From assembly GCF_022668875.1 (NCBI RefSeq), contig NZ_JAKGCR010000021.1, positions 1-64,000 on the forward strand: DNA of 64,000 nt. The letters are read 5' to 3'. This DNA is from Domibacillus sp. PGB-M46 (lineage in GTDB: Bacteria > Bacillota > Bacilli > Bacillales > Domibacillaceae). This document shows, piece by piece, positions 54,197 through 63,571 of this stretch. The translations under genes and the position numbers were made by a program. The notes beneath the pieces were generated by a model, which was given only the letters and a program-made list of their open reading frames with translations, did not search any database and had not been told where the DNA came from. Position 1 is the stretch's first letter, and each line of letters starts with the position of its first letter.

Positions 54197-54412
54197 ATAC
54201 AAATAGGGTTTCCTATTTATGATGGAAAATGATAAGCACGGAAGATTATATCGGCTGTAAATGAAGTTAATTCCATTATATTCGCAGAGTTGGCCGCAGA
54301 TTATCCAACTTAAGGATACTTATACAATATTATCTGTCTCTCTACCTATTTACTGTATTTCTGGAAAGTGCTAGAATCATTTTAATAAATTTGCAGAATA
54401 GGAGATACCCCT

Positions 54413-55399
54413 TTGAAAAAACTTTCTTTATTTACGGCTGCCACAGCCACTACAGTAGCAATTTCCAGTTTAGCCGTTCCAGCGAGCGCGGCGGAACCTA
54501 GCCATCCTTTTACGGATGTAGGAAGCCGGTACGATGAAGCGGTCAGCTTTTTATATGAGATTGAAGTAGTCAATGGAGTTTCAGCCACAAAGTTCGGTAC
54601 GAGCCAAACGTTAACACGGGGCGATGCAGCCGTTATTTTAGCGAATATGCTGATGCTTGATACGGAAAATGCTCCAGACGCGGGTTTTAAAGATTTAAAT
54701 AACCGTGTAAGAGGGTCGGTTAACGCACTTGCTGAAATCGGTGTAATTTCTGGCGTGACAAAAACAGAATTTAAGCCAGGGTTATCTTTAAGCCGTGGTG
54801 CGATGGCTAAATTCCTTGTAACAGCATTTGAATTGGAAGAATATGCAGAGCAAACACCGTTTACAGATGCTGGAGGCGTGTTCAAGCCATACATTGAAGC
54901 TCTTTATGGAACAGGAGTTACTTCAGGTAAGACGGGCACATCGTATGGAACAAACCTAAATATTACGCGCGGCGAATTTGCCAATTTGTTATATGGAACA
55001 TATCTCTTCGTTGTAGAAAATTCATATTTCCCATTGGTGGCAAGTGTACAGGTAACTTCAGCTACACAAACGAAAATTAATCTGACAGAAGCGGTGCCGG
55101 CAGAATATACAAAAGATGATGTAGCAGCAGGCCTGTATTTCAGCGTTCAGTACAGCGATGGAAGTGTGGAGGAATTTGAGCCTGCTTCTTATTCTCTCTC
55201 AGCTGACCGTAAAACTTTCGTGATCAACCATACAAACGTATCACTAACTGGCAAAAAAGGTACAGTGATCATTGAAGACTTTGAATCTGAAGCAAAAGCA
55301 GCGTTTGATTTCACAGCTGTGAAGACAACCTCGAGTGCAAATGCGGATTCTTCATTTGTACACACAGCAGGTCTTCCTGCAACGAAAGCAGCAGAATAA
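54413..55399 (+). CDS. S-layer homology (SLH) domain protein
   Basis: 328 residues, secreted. The signal peptide ends at about VPASAAEP. Three SLH repeats follow (about 31-75, 90-140, 148-200), each ending with LTRGDAA, LSRGAMA or ITRGEFA, the motif that binds pyruvylated wall polymer. The C-terminal part (210-310) is beta-rich and Ig-like. The start is TTG with AGGAGAT. It lies directly before the teichoic acid genes. Confidence 0.92.
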   Translation: MKKLSLFTAATATTVAISSLAVPASAAEPSHPFTDVGSRYDEAVSFLYEIEVVNGVSATKFGTSQTLTRGDAAVILANMLMLDTENAPDAGFKDLNNRVRGSVNALAEIGVISGVTKTEFKPGLSLSRGAMAKFLVTAFELEEYAEQTPFTDAGGVFKPYIEALYGTGVTSGKTGTSYGTNLNITRGEFANLLYGTYLFVVENSYFPLVASVQVTSATQTKINLTEAVPAEYTKDDVAAGLYFSVQYSDGSVEEFEPASYSLSADRKTFVINHTNVSLTGKKGTVIIEDFESEAKAAFDFTAVKTTSSANADSSFVHTAGLPATKAAE

Positions 55400-55404
55400 G
55401 CAGA

Positions 55405-55436
55405 CAAAAAAGCCCAAGCGTTTTGGGCTTTTTTTA
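55405..55436 (+). terminator. Terminator of the SLH gene
   Basis: AAAAAAGCCCAA and TTGGGCTTTTTT pair around a short loop, followed by T. Confidence 0.88.
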
Positions 55437-55541
55437 TTTGTCCAAAACGGCACTGAACTGTGAAAGCAGCATAATTTTTCATCAAAAAAGTGTGCAGGCA
55501 GTCTTTCTTTAAGAGCAACTGCTGCCCATTCTCTTAAGAAT

Positions 55542-55570
55542 CGCCTGTCCGGCTGGATGGGCGGTTTTTT
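55542..55570 (+). terminator. Second hairpin before tagA
   Basis: CGCC..TCC and GGA..GGCG pair, followed by T6. A GGCAGT / ACTGCTGCC repeat lies just before it. It could be a terminator or attenuator in the tagA leader. Confidence 0.55.
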
Positions 55571-55669
55571 ATCTTAAAAGTGGATGACAGCCTTTGAGAC
55601 ATATTTTGCAGGTGTTTAGCCAATACTATCGGCTACAAATACGAAATTTATTCAAAGGGTGGGTTTTTG

Positions 55670-56446
55670 GTGCTGAAAATTTTATCTGTTCCGTTCGCGG
55701 AAAATAACATGACTGAAGCAGTACGCTGGACGAACGAAAGAATGGAAAAAGCTCTTCCAACTTTTATTGTAACGGCCAATCCGGAAATTGTCATGAAAGC
55801 CAGGAAGGATTCAAGCTTTTATGAGGTGATTTCTGCTGCTGACATGATTACACCTGATGGCATCGGTATTATTTATGCGTCTAAAATACTAGGATATTCC
55901 TTAAAAGAGCGAGTGGGGGGGTATGATATGATTCATGCCCTGCTTGAGCACAGGGAATATACAGGCGCGGCCACAAAATTATTCTTGCTCGGAAGTACGG
56001 AAGACGTAGTGGCAGCTGCGGGCGAGAAACTAACAGAACTATATGGTCATGCTCGGGTTATGGGTACACACCACGGCTATTTTGAAAAAGACTCCGACGA
56101 GGAACGCCTCATTGTAGAACGGATCTCCCGTGAGAAACCGGATCTTTTATTAGTCGGTGCGGGTAACCCGAAGCAGGAGGAATTTATTCATCGGTTTAAA
56201 AATGAACTCGGTGCAACGGTTATGATTGGCGTCGGCGGCAGTTTTGATATTTTATCGGGACGAATCTGCAGAGCACCTGAATTGTTTCGGAAATTAGGAT
56301 TAGAATGGTTTTACCGCCTCTTATGTGAGCCAAAAAGAATAAAAAGACAAATGGTTCTGCCTGTTTTTGCCCTTCAAGTATTTGTAGAAAGAGTACGGCG
56401 CGGCAGCGGAGCTGTAGAGGTGAAATCGACAAAGACGAGGGTATAA
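55670..56446 (+). CDS. tagA: TagA/WecG-family N-acetylmannosaminyltransferase
   Basis: 258 residues; adds ManNAc to GlcNAc-PP-undecaprenol to finish the teichoic acid linkage unit. Signature segments NPEIVMKA, MITPDGIGIIYASK, VGGYDMIHAL and VGAGNPKQEEFI are all present. The GTG at 55670 follows AAAGGGTGGG; a TTG just before it is also possible. First of the wall teichoic acid genes in the window. Confidence 0.92.
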   Translation: MLKILSVPFAENNMTEAVRWTNERMEKALPTFIVTANPEIVMKARKDSSFYEVISAADMITPDGIGIIYASKILGYSLKERVGGYDMIHALLEHREYTGAATKLFLLGSTEDVVAAAGEKLTELYGHARVMGTHHGYFEKDSDEERLIVERISREKPDLLLVGAGNPKQEEFIHRFKNELGATVMIGVGGSFDILSGRICRAPELFRKLGLEWFYRLLCEPKRIKRQMVLPVFALQVFVERVRRGSGAVEVKSTKTRV

Positions 56447-56636
56447 AGATCGCGAGTCAGCTACTAAATAAAAGCTTTCAAATAAATCCTTACACACGAT
56501 ATGAATAAATGTACCGATTTATGTCTACAAAATAAATAACTGCCAGTATGGCTGCCAGTCCTTCCAGCCGTCCATGGTAACGGCTTTTGAAGGAAGCCTG
56601 AAGGTAAAAATGCATGTGGAAAGATGAGGAGGTTTT

Positions 56637-58184
56637 ATGGTTAGTGTATCTTGGATTTACAATGTAATAAAGTTTCCGAAAGCTCGTTCCTTTGACTATA
56701 ACGCAGACGGTTATTATGAAGTGGAAAACACACAGGGCAGAAAAGCCAATCAAACGAAAGTATCTGTGGTTACACCCGTTTATAATGCAGAAAAGTATTT
56801 AAGAAAAACGATCGACTCGGTGATTAACCAGACGATAGGGTTTCAACACATTGAGTATCTCTTAGTAGATGATTGTTCAACAGATTCTTCGAGGGAGATC
56901 CTGTTAGAGTACGCTGCGAAATACGATAATATTCGGGCTGTTTTTCTCAAATGCAATACAGGAACGCCCGGCCAGCCGCGCAACCTCGGGATTCAACTCT
57001 CTACTTCCAAGTACATTACTTTTCTAGATGCAGATGACTGGCTTGAACCTTCCGGCTTAGAAACACTGCACGATATTTTAGAGAAAACAGGCGATGACTA
57101 TGTGGTAGGAAGAACGATACAGCTGAAGACAAATGGATCCAAAATCGTCGGAGAGCATGAATCCTGCAAAGAACGGAGAAATGTATCTCCTTACTCGATT
57201 CCCCACATATTTCAGCATTTAGGGCCGCGGGCGAGGATGGTCAGAGCCAGTGTCATTAAAGAAAATGGAATCGTCTTCCCGGAAATGAAGTTTGCAGAAG
57301 ATAAACAGTTTTTTATGGATGTTTTAATTCACTGCAATACGATTTCAACGACAAAAGCACCCATCTATTATTTGAATCGTCTTGATGACAATAATGCTTC
57401 ACTGACAAAACAAACGAATATTATGCAAAAAACAGACAGCAATATTAAAGTGATTCATTATATCATCAGTAAAAAGTTAGAGCCTGATAAAGAGAAGATG
57501 CTGCTCAATCGATTATATGAATTTGACTCGATTACACGATTGTTTAATACGGGCCATTTTCAAAAAACGAAATTAAAGGCACTGTACTATAATAAGTTTA
57601 ATGAAATACTGAAAACGACAGAAGGGCTGCGCTATGAGGTCTCTGACAACTTTTTTCATCCGTTAAATAAAATTGCTTATGAGCTCTTCAAGGAAGGAAA
57701 AACGAAACAGCTTGAAAAGCTTTTTGAATGGGAGAAAAAAGAGAAAGTAAAGCCAGTGCTGATTAAGGACAATCTTCCTTATCATGTAGCCCCGTTTCTT
57801 GAAGAAAAGTACCGCTATATACGGGTGCCGATGCTGGCTGTTTTTAAAGAAGACCGGTTTTATGATAATAAGTATTGCCTGGATTTTAACGTATACGGTG
57901 ACTATGTCGATCAAATTACCGATGTGATCATCAGGGACCGGGAAGAGGTGAATAGAGAATATTCCATTCCTGTTCAAGTCGATCAGCATGGACGTGGGAG
58001 GCTGGAAGTAAGCCTTGATCTATTAAATCAGCTGCCGTCAGCGGGCTATGCGATGTTCCTGCGCTATAATGACTACAACAAAATCAATATCAGAAAACTC
58101 AATGAAAATCAAATTCGCTATGAAAATCGCGACTTTACCTTTTACACGACCATTCATTCGAATATCGGACTAAAAGTAAAATAA
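56637..58184 (+). CDS. Family 2 glycosyltransferase with long C-terminal extension
   Basis: 515 residues. The GT-A domain (about 40-330) has VSVVTPVYNAEKYLRKTIDS, VDDCSTDSS and the metal motif LDADDW; the probable base lies in EDKQFFMD. The C-terminal 180 residues are of unknown type. It probably glycosylates teichoic acid or a related wall polymer, as judged from the neighbours. AGGAGG precedes the ATG. Confidence 0.88.
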   Translation: MVSVSWIYNVIKFPKARSFDYNADGYYEVENTQGRKANQTKVSVVTPVYNAEKYLRKTIDSVINQTIGFQHIEYLLVDDCSTDSSREILLEYAAKYDNIRAVFLKCNTGTPGQPRNLGIQLSTSKYITFLDADDWLEPSGLETLHDILEKTGDDYVVGRTIQLKTNGSKIVGEHESCKERRNVSPYSIPHIFQHLGPRARMVRASVIKENGIVFPEMKFAEDKQFFMDVLIHCNTISTTKAPIYYLNRLDDNNASLTKQTNIMQKTDSNIKVIHYIISKKLEPDKEKMLLNRLYEFDSITRLFNTGHFQKTKLKALYYNKFNEILKTTEGLRYEVSDNFFHPLNKIAYELFKEGKTKQLEKLFEWEKKEKVKPVLIKDNLPYHVAPFLEEKYRYIRVPMLAVFKEDRFYDNKYCLDFNVYGDYVDQITDVIIRDREEVNREYSIPVQVDQHGRGRLEVSLDLLNQLPSAGYAMFLRYNDYNKINIRKLNENQIRYENRDFTFYTTIHSNIGLKVK

Positions 58185-58189
58185 CTCAA

Positions 58190-58219
58190 AAAGAACCGGT
58201 TTTGGATAACCGGTTCTTT
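58190..58219. terminator. Terminator of the glycosyltransferase gene (twin copy 1)
   Basis: AAAGAACCGGTT and AACCGGTTCTTT pair around TTGGAT. An almost identical hairpin ends the converging tagF gene at 58658. Confidence 0.85.
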
Positions 58220-58263
58220 CAGTGTGTAGATAAAGGGTTTTGCTTTTGAAAAAGAGCCGATAA

Positions 58264-58380
58264 GTGAAGCCTGCCGAACTTCGCGTTCCTCGGGCAGTGC
58301 GGGAGCCTCCCCGGCCGCGCCTGCGGGGGCCTCCCGACTCACTGTACTTCCTGCAGGAGTCTTCGTCCGGCAGGCTTCAC
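58264..58380. repeat. GC-rich intergenic element with large inverted repeat
   Basis: Perfect 13-base arms GTGAAGCCTGCCG and CGGCAGGCTTCAC enclose a very GC-rich core that contains an inner repeat (CGGGAGCCTCC / GGGGCCTCCCG). It could fold into a long cruciform or RNA hairpin. Composition differs sharply from the surrounding genes. Confidence 0.65.
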
Positions 58381-58475
58381 CAAGTGGTGTTGAAGATCAA
58401 AGGACCGAATAAATATTTTCTCTTTTTTTAAATAGAAAGATATGACCTTATTAGCCCTATACAATCTTGCTGTGA

Positions 58476-58611
58476 GCCACTTGGCGGCGGGAGGGCGGCG
58501 CAGACTCCTATGGGACTAGCGGGCAACGGAGAATGGTGGAGCCGCCAGGCGGGGCGGGGCCCAGCGTCTGCCCCATGGAAATCGGAGCTGTCTGGACGCC
58601 GCCGATCCACC
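58476..58611. repeat. Second GC-rich intergenic element
   Basis: GC-rich block with GCAGAC (58500) and GTCTGC (58566) as arms, and GACTCCTATGGGACTAGCGG within. It recalls the widespread Bacillaceae intergenic repeats built on GACTCCTGCGGGA-type sequence; a genome-wide copy count would decide. Confidence 0.55.
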
Positions 58612-58657
58612 CACCTTATTCATGTGCACGGTTATCCATATCATTTGTCTACAGTTT

Positions 58658-58690
58658 AAAAGAACCGGTTTCGAATAACCGGTTCTTTTT
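58658..58690. terminator. Terminator of tagF (twin copy 2)
   Basis: AAAAGAACCGGTT and AACCGGTTCTTTTT pair around TCGAAT; the hairpin reaches the tagF stop codon. Confidence 0.85.
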
Positions 58691-60783
58691 TAGCGTAAAA
58701 AGATTTGTTCCACGACTTTGCGGGTAGAACTTCCTTCTTCTAAGTAACAAAACTTTTCATAAAAGGAATCGAGCTTTGTGGATGGCTGAAACCCGGCTTC
58801 TTTGATTTTTCGGATTGCTTGTATCACTTCTTCCGTTGTTTTCACCAGCGGGCCCGGTGCTTCCTGTTCAAAGTCAAAGTAAAAACCGCGAAGGTGATCC
58901 CTGTACTGGTCAATATCGTATACATAGAAAATCATCGGCCGCTTTAAGTTGCCGTAGTCGAAAAACACGGATGAATAATCGGTCAGTAAAATATCGGCCA
59001 TCACATATAATTCACGGATATCTTCATGATGGGAGACATCATAAGCAAAATCTTTATAAGGCGTTAAATCCAGATTTTCAGATACCAGATAGTGCAAGCG
59101 GGTAAGAATCACAAACTCTTCACCCAATTGCTCTTTCATTAAATCAAGCTCCAACTGAAGATCAAAACGATAGCGGCCTTTGGCATAAAACTGATTATCC
59201 CGCCAGGTTGGCGCGTATAATATTACTTTTTTATGCCGGGGAATCCCATAAGCAGCTGCCAGCTTTTCAACCGTGTCCCCCTTCTCATGATTACAAATAA
59301 AATCATTTCGCGGATAGCCTGTTTCCAGTATTTCTTTATCGAATTGAAAGGCTCTTCGGAAAATTTGGGTTGAATACGCATTAGGGGAAATTAAATAATC
59401 CCAGTTTTTTGCTTCTTGAATGAAATTTTTTTTGTAATTTTCAGCTGTTGTGCCGGGTATATATACTTCATCCATATCTGCCGCCAGCCGTTTTAACGGA
59501 GTGCCGTGCCATGTTTGAAGATAAAGCGTTTGTTTTGGTTTTGGAAGCCATCCGGGCATCCGGCTATTAGTGACCCAAAAGCGGGCCCGTGGCATGATCA
59601 AAAGCCATTTAAGAGAAAAGCGGCGGATACAGCGTACATTTTTATCCTGAAAATGATGAAGATGCTTCCTGTCTGCACTCCAATACAGTTTATAAGGAAA
59701 ATTGTGCTGCTGCAGATATTCATAAATAGCGCGGGGATTATCGCTGAATTGTTTCCCCAGAAAGCTTTCGAACACAACAACATTTTTATTGACCGGAAGT
59801 CTGCCAATCCAATAAAAAGCATTTTTATAGAGCTGCTTGACGAGAGCATGTCTTTTTATAAAGACCATTCTTTCCTTCATTTTTGTTTTTACATTTGTCT
59901 TCACATCAAAGTCACGGATCCGAATGGTTAGCTGTCCGCTTTTTTTCGTTCTCGTGATCGAGATTTCTTTCTTTTGACCGTTTACTTTTTTAACGAGCAC
60001 TTTTTTTGTGAAGCGGGGGGTTTTAAGCTTGATGGGAGCTGTCTCCGTTTTGATGTTCCTGCTGTCCTCTGCATAGGAAAATTCAATTCTTGCTTTTAGT
60101 GCAATCGCTTCACTGTGCGCTTTAAGCAGTGATTCAATCGGGACGGCTGCTTCATACACAACTAAAGGCAGATAGTCTTCTCCATTTGATGAAAACCGGC
60201 GGTAACTTATGCTTAAGGGTACTTTAAAGGCATATTTTTCCTCATTCGCTGACAGTATTAATGTTCCTGTCAGCTGGTCGGGCCGTTTAAGCCATAAAGG
60301 GTAAACGGTATAGCCTTTTAAGGTGATATGGTTCTTACCCATAAAATCAATTCGTTCTGCTTTTTCAATCAGCCCAGGCTGTTTGGATTTAAATGAAACA
60401 TTTCCTTTTTTGGTTGTAAAAGGCATCAACATTTGGCCATTTTTTAGAAAAAAAAGCAGCTCCAAATCCAAGCCATTACTGCACAGGCGTATTCTGTCAT
60501 CGGAACGGAGGGCGATATAAACGTCCCAGTCTTTTCCTTCAGATAAAAGCTGCTCGAGGTCCGCTTCCGTTAAGCACGCTTGAAACACATTTTCTCTTTC
60601 ATGAGCAGCTGTTAGAGCGTACTCTTTCTTTTTGGTTGTGTACCGCTCAACGAACAGCAGGGTCAAGGAGTCTGGTTCTGTTGAATCAAAGCCGGGAACA
60701 CCAATCTGCATGTATAAGCATTGTGCGCGAAAGTAAATCGAAGCTAAAGAACAACGGGTGCGTAATCGCTTTTTTCTTATCAG
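58690..60783 (-). CDS. tagF: CDP-glycerol glycerophosphotransferase (TagF-like), probable CTG/ATT start
   Basis: About 697 residues. The C-terminal half is the TagF catalytic domain: WHGTPLKRL with its histidine, RNDFI, YAPTWR and TDYSSVFFDYGNLKRP. The N-terminal 330 residues are beta-rich with no enzymatic motif. It polymerises glycerol phosphate onto the linkage unit. The ATG at 60711 has no ribosome binding site. The frame stays open upstream, and AGGGAGG lies before ATT (60786) and CTG (60783), which I prefer as start. The gene faces away from tagD. Confidence 0.88.
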   Translation of the reverse strand: MIRKKRLRTRCSLASIYFRAQCLYMQIGVPGFDSTEPDSLTLLFVERYTTKKKEYALTAAHERENVFQACLTEADLEQLLSEGKDWDVYIALRSDDRIRLCSNGLDLELLFFLKNGQMLMPFTTKKGNVSFKSKQPGLIEKAERIDFMGKNHITLKGYTVYPLWLKRPDQLTGTLILSANEEKYAFKVPLSISYRRFSSNGEDYLPLVVYEAAVPIESLLKAHSEAIALKARIEFSYAEDSRNIKTETAPIKLKTPRFTKKVLVKKVNGQKKEISITRTKKSGQLTIRIRDFDVKTNVKTKMKERMVFIKRHALVKQLYKNAFYWIGRLPVNKNVVVFESFLGKQFSDNPRAIYEYLQQHNFPYKLYWSADRKHLHHFQDKNVRCIRRFSLKWLLIMPRARFWVTNSRMPGWLPKPKQTLYLQTWHGTPLKRLAADMDEVYIPGTTAENYKKNFIQEAKNWDYLISPNAYSTQIFRRAFQFDKEILETGYPRNDFICNHEKGDTVEKLAAAYGIPRHKKVILYAPTWRDNQFYAKGRYRFDLQLELDLMKEQLGEEFVILTRLHYLVSENLDLTPYKDFAYDVSHHEDIRELYVMADILLTDYSSVFFDYGNLKRPMIFYVYDIDQYRDHLRGFYFDFEQEAPGPLVKTTEEVIQAIRKIKEAGFQPSTKLDSFYEKFCYLEEGSSTRKVVEQIFLR

Positions 60784-61024
60784 AATCTTTTTCCTCCCTA
60801 TGGTTGAAATTTCTGCCCTTTAGTATGTACAAAATAAACAAATATATACGTTTTCTGCCTAGAGTAAAGGGTTTGTCGGCTGGATATGTAATCACTTCTG
60901 TGTGTTATTTTTATGAGCTTAACCGTTAAGCCATTTTTTTCTCTTTCTCCGAATAAAAACCAATTCTTCTTCCTACAATAAGGGTTAGAAAAACGTTTTT
61001 TACATCATGAAGGAGGGCCAGCAC

Positions 61025-61423
61025 ATGAAAAAGGTGTTAACGTATGGTACTTTTGATTTGCTCCATTTCGGGCATATTAATTTACTGAAACGGGCGAAAG
61101 CATTAGGTGACTATTTAATTGTCGGCCTTTCTACAGATGAATTTAATGAAGGAAAAAATAAAAAAGCATACCACAGCTTTGAAAATAGAAAAATGATAGT
61201 GGAATCGATCCGCTTTGTTGACGAAGCAATACCGGAAAAAAGCTGGGACCAGAAAATTGAAGATGTCATAAAACATGAGATTGATCTATTTGTGATGGGG
61301 GACGACTGGGAGGGACATTTTGATTTTCTTAAAGAATACTGTGAAGTTGTGTACCTGCCGAGAACCATCGGGATTTCTACATCCCAAATCAAAAAAGATT
61401 TAAAGGCAATTCAAAATGGTTAG
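61025..61423 (+). CDS. tagD: Glycerol-3-phosphate cytidylyltransferase TagD
   Basis: 132 residues; makes CDP-glycerol for teichoic acid polymerisation. The nucleotidyltransferase motif HFGH (14-17) follows YGTFDLL, and ISTSQIKK near the end is the RTEGISTS-type motif. GGAGGG precedes the ATG at 61025; six further codons upstream in frame lack a site. It overlaps tagB by 8 bases. Confidence 0.95.
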   Translation: MKKVLTYGTFDLLHFGHINLLKRAKALGDYLIVGLSTDEFNEGKNKKAYHSFENRKMIVESIRFVDEAIPEKSWDQKIEDVIKHEIDLFVMGDDWEGHFDFLKEYCEVVYLPRTIGISTSQIKKDLKAIQNG

Positions 61424-62591
61424 GGAGCTAGCCATTTTTCTTTTTCTATTTTCTTTTAAGTGGATGTTTTTCTTTTTTTCTTTTTTGCCGCTTCAAAACA
61501 AAATAACCTTTGTTGTCAGTTTTGGCGATAACAGCCGGTATGTACTGGATGAAATACGGCAGCAGCACATTTCTGTGAAAGTAGCCGTTCTTTGTAAAAG
61601 AAACAAGCTTCATCTCTTCAAAGACTGTCCTGACATTGATTTGGTTGTATTTGAAACCAATCCATTTTATGTGCTCCGCTCTATATACCACTTAGCTACA
61701 TCCCGTCGTGTTCTGGTGGATAATTATTATGGGTTTCTGGCTGCCGTTCGTTTTAAAAAGAGTGTAGAATGCGTACAATTATGGCACGCTTCAGGTGCAT
61801 TAAAGAAGTTTGGACTCCAGGATGCATCGGTCAAACAAAGAAGTGGGAGGGCCCAAAAACGTTTTTTAAAGGTGTACAGTCAATTTCATAAAGTAGTGGC
61901 TGGCTCAGATCAGATGGCTGATATCTTTATCAAATCCTTTCATCTTCAAAAGAAACAGATTTTACTGTCTGGTGTCCCGCGGACTGATTTCTTTTTTGAT
62001 AAAAAAGCGCTCCGAAAAGCAGAGCATAAAATAGCTGGTCAATATCCAGCCATTGGGCACAAACAAGTGATTTTGTACGTTCCTACATACCGGGATCAAG
62101 CATTAGAGCATTTTGATCTTGAGCTGGATATTGGAAAAATGGCTGAACAGCTCGGAGGAGATTATCTATTGTTTCTACGGCTGCATCCGGCCATCCGGCA
62201 AACCACTGCTTTTGGGGATAAATATCCGGACTTTGTGGCAGATGTTTCTTCGGATCAATATGAAATTAATGAGCTGCTTGCTGTGGCGGATTATTTAATT
62301 ACCGATTATTCCTCCATTCCCGTTGAATTTTCGCTTCTGCACAAGCCTATGATTTTTTTTACATATGATTTAGAAGAGTATAAACAGACCCGGGGAGTGC
62401 CAGAAGGGTTTGAAAGAAACCTTCCGGGACCTATGGTGAGGGATACAGATTCTATTGTTCACTGCATTCAAGCGAATCATTTTGATCTTGAAGCGATTCG
62501 CAGCTATGCGGAGAACTGGAACGCGTATTCTAAAGGCCAATCCAGCCATAACGTCGTACGATACTTATTTTCTGAAAAAAGCTTGTCCTAA
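61416..62591 (+). CDS. tagB: TagB-type CDP-glycerol:linkage unit glycerophosphotransferase
   Basis: 391 residues with an N-terminal hydrophobic segment (about 3-25) that holds it at the membrane. The catalytic motifs VQLWHASGALKKFG and LITDYSSIPVEFSLLHKP match TagB/TarB, which adds the first glycerol phosphate. It overlaps tagD by 8 bases, so translation is coupled. Confidence 0.9.
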   Translation: MVRELAIFLFLFSFKWMFFFFSFLPLQNKITFVVSFGDNSRYVLDEIRQQHISVKVAVLCKRNKLHLFKDCPDIDLVVFETNPFYVLRSIYHLATSRRVLVDNYYGFLAAVRFKKSVECVQLWHASGALKKFGLQDASVKQRSGRAQKRFLKVYSQFHKVVAGSDQMADIFIKSFHLQKKQILLSGVPRTDFFFDKKALRKAEHKIAGQYPAIGHKQVILYVPTYRDQALEHFDLELDIGKMAEQLGGDYLLFLRLHPAIRQTTAFGDKYPDFVADVSSDQYEINELLAVADYLITDYSSIPVEFSLLHKPMIFFTYDLEEYKQTRGVPEGFERNLPGPMVRDTDSIVHCIQANHFDLEAIRSYAENWNAYSKGQSSHNVVRYLFSEKSLS

Positions 62592-62724
62592 AAGAAAAAA
62601 ATGCGTTAATGCTGCCTTCTGTTAAAAGAGGCGTCATAGCCTTGCGTGATTATTTTTATAATATGGGTTTTTAGGCAATGATGGTAATAAAGTTATTATG
62701 CGTTTAAGGGAAGGATCACCTTTT

Positions 62725-63558
62725 ATGATAAAGTCACTGATTACCATTGTGAGGGAGCAAATTCATTCTTTTTATCTTATTCTGAGGCTTTCCGCTTTTG
62801 AACTAAAAAGCGCTCATACGAATAATTATTTGGGCCGGCTCTGGGAAATCTTAAACCCGGTGATTCAACTGGCCATTTACTGGCTGGTATTTGGCGTTGG
62901 GGTCCGGGGAGGCCAGCAGATAACCATGGAAAATGGCATCCAAGTCCCTTTTTTTATATGGATGGTAACAGGAATGATTGTATGGTTTTTTGTGAATCCG
63001 GCTATCTCAAAGTCCTCTAAATCGATTTATTCAAGGCTGCAGCTGATTTCGAAAATGAGTTTTCCGATGAGCGCCATTCCTTCTTTTGTCATTATGGCGA
63101 ATTTTTATACTCATTTAATGCTAGTGGCCATTGTCATCATCGTGTTGCAGTTTACGGATTTTAAGCTGTCTGTTTATTACATACAGCTGCCTTATTTTAT
63201 GCTTGCTACCTTAACTTTTTTGTTAGCTCTTGCACTTATTACATCAACACTTTCAACAATCATTCGTGATGTGCAGCAGATTGTTCAGTCTATTTTAAGA
63301 ATGGTATTGTATATTACGCCGCTTATTTGGCATACCGACCAGCTTGTGCTGAAAGGAGTGGACATAACGTTTTTATTAAAGCTGAATCCTCTTTATTACC
63401 TAGTGGAAGGGTATAGGGCATCTCTGCTGGGGACGACATGGTATATGACAGAATATGCATCTTACACGCTTTATTTTTGGTCTTTAATATTAGTGATGCT
63501 TTTAATTGGGTCCGCTTTACATTTGAAATTCAGAAATCGCTTTGTTGATTTCTTGTAA
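62725..63558 (+). CDS. tagG: Teichoic acid export permease TagG
   Basis: 277 residues, six membrane spans, ABC-2 type. LRLSAFELKSAHTNNYLGRL and EILNPVIQLAIYWLVFG are nearly the TagG consensus. GGAAGG lies 10 bases before the ATG at 62725; the ATG at 62698 has no site. TagH, the ATPase, follows 13 bases later. Confidence 0.93.
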   Translation: MIKSLITIVREQIHSFYLILRLSAFELKSAHTNNYLGRLWEILNPVIQLAIYWLVFGVGVRGGQQITMENGIQVPFFIWMVTGMIVWFFVNPAISKSSKSIYSRLQLISKMSFPMSAIPSFVIMANFYTHLMLVAIVIIVLQFTDFKLSVYYIQLPYFMLATLTFLLALALITSTLSTIIRDVQQIVQSILRMVLYITPLIWHTDQLVLKGVDITFLLKLNPLYYLVEGYRASLLGTTWYMTEYASYTLYFWSLILVMLLIGSALHLKFRNRFVDFL

Positions 63559-63571
63559 GCTGGAGGCAGTG

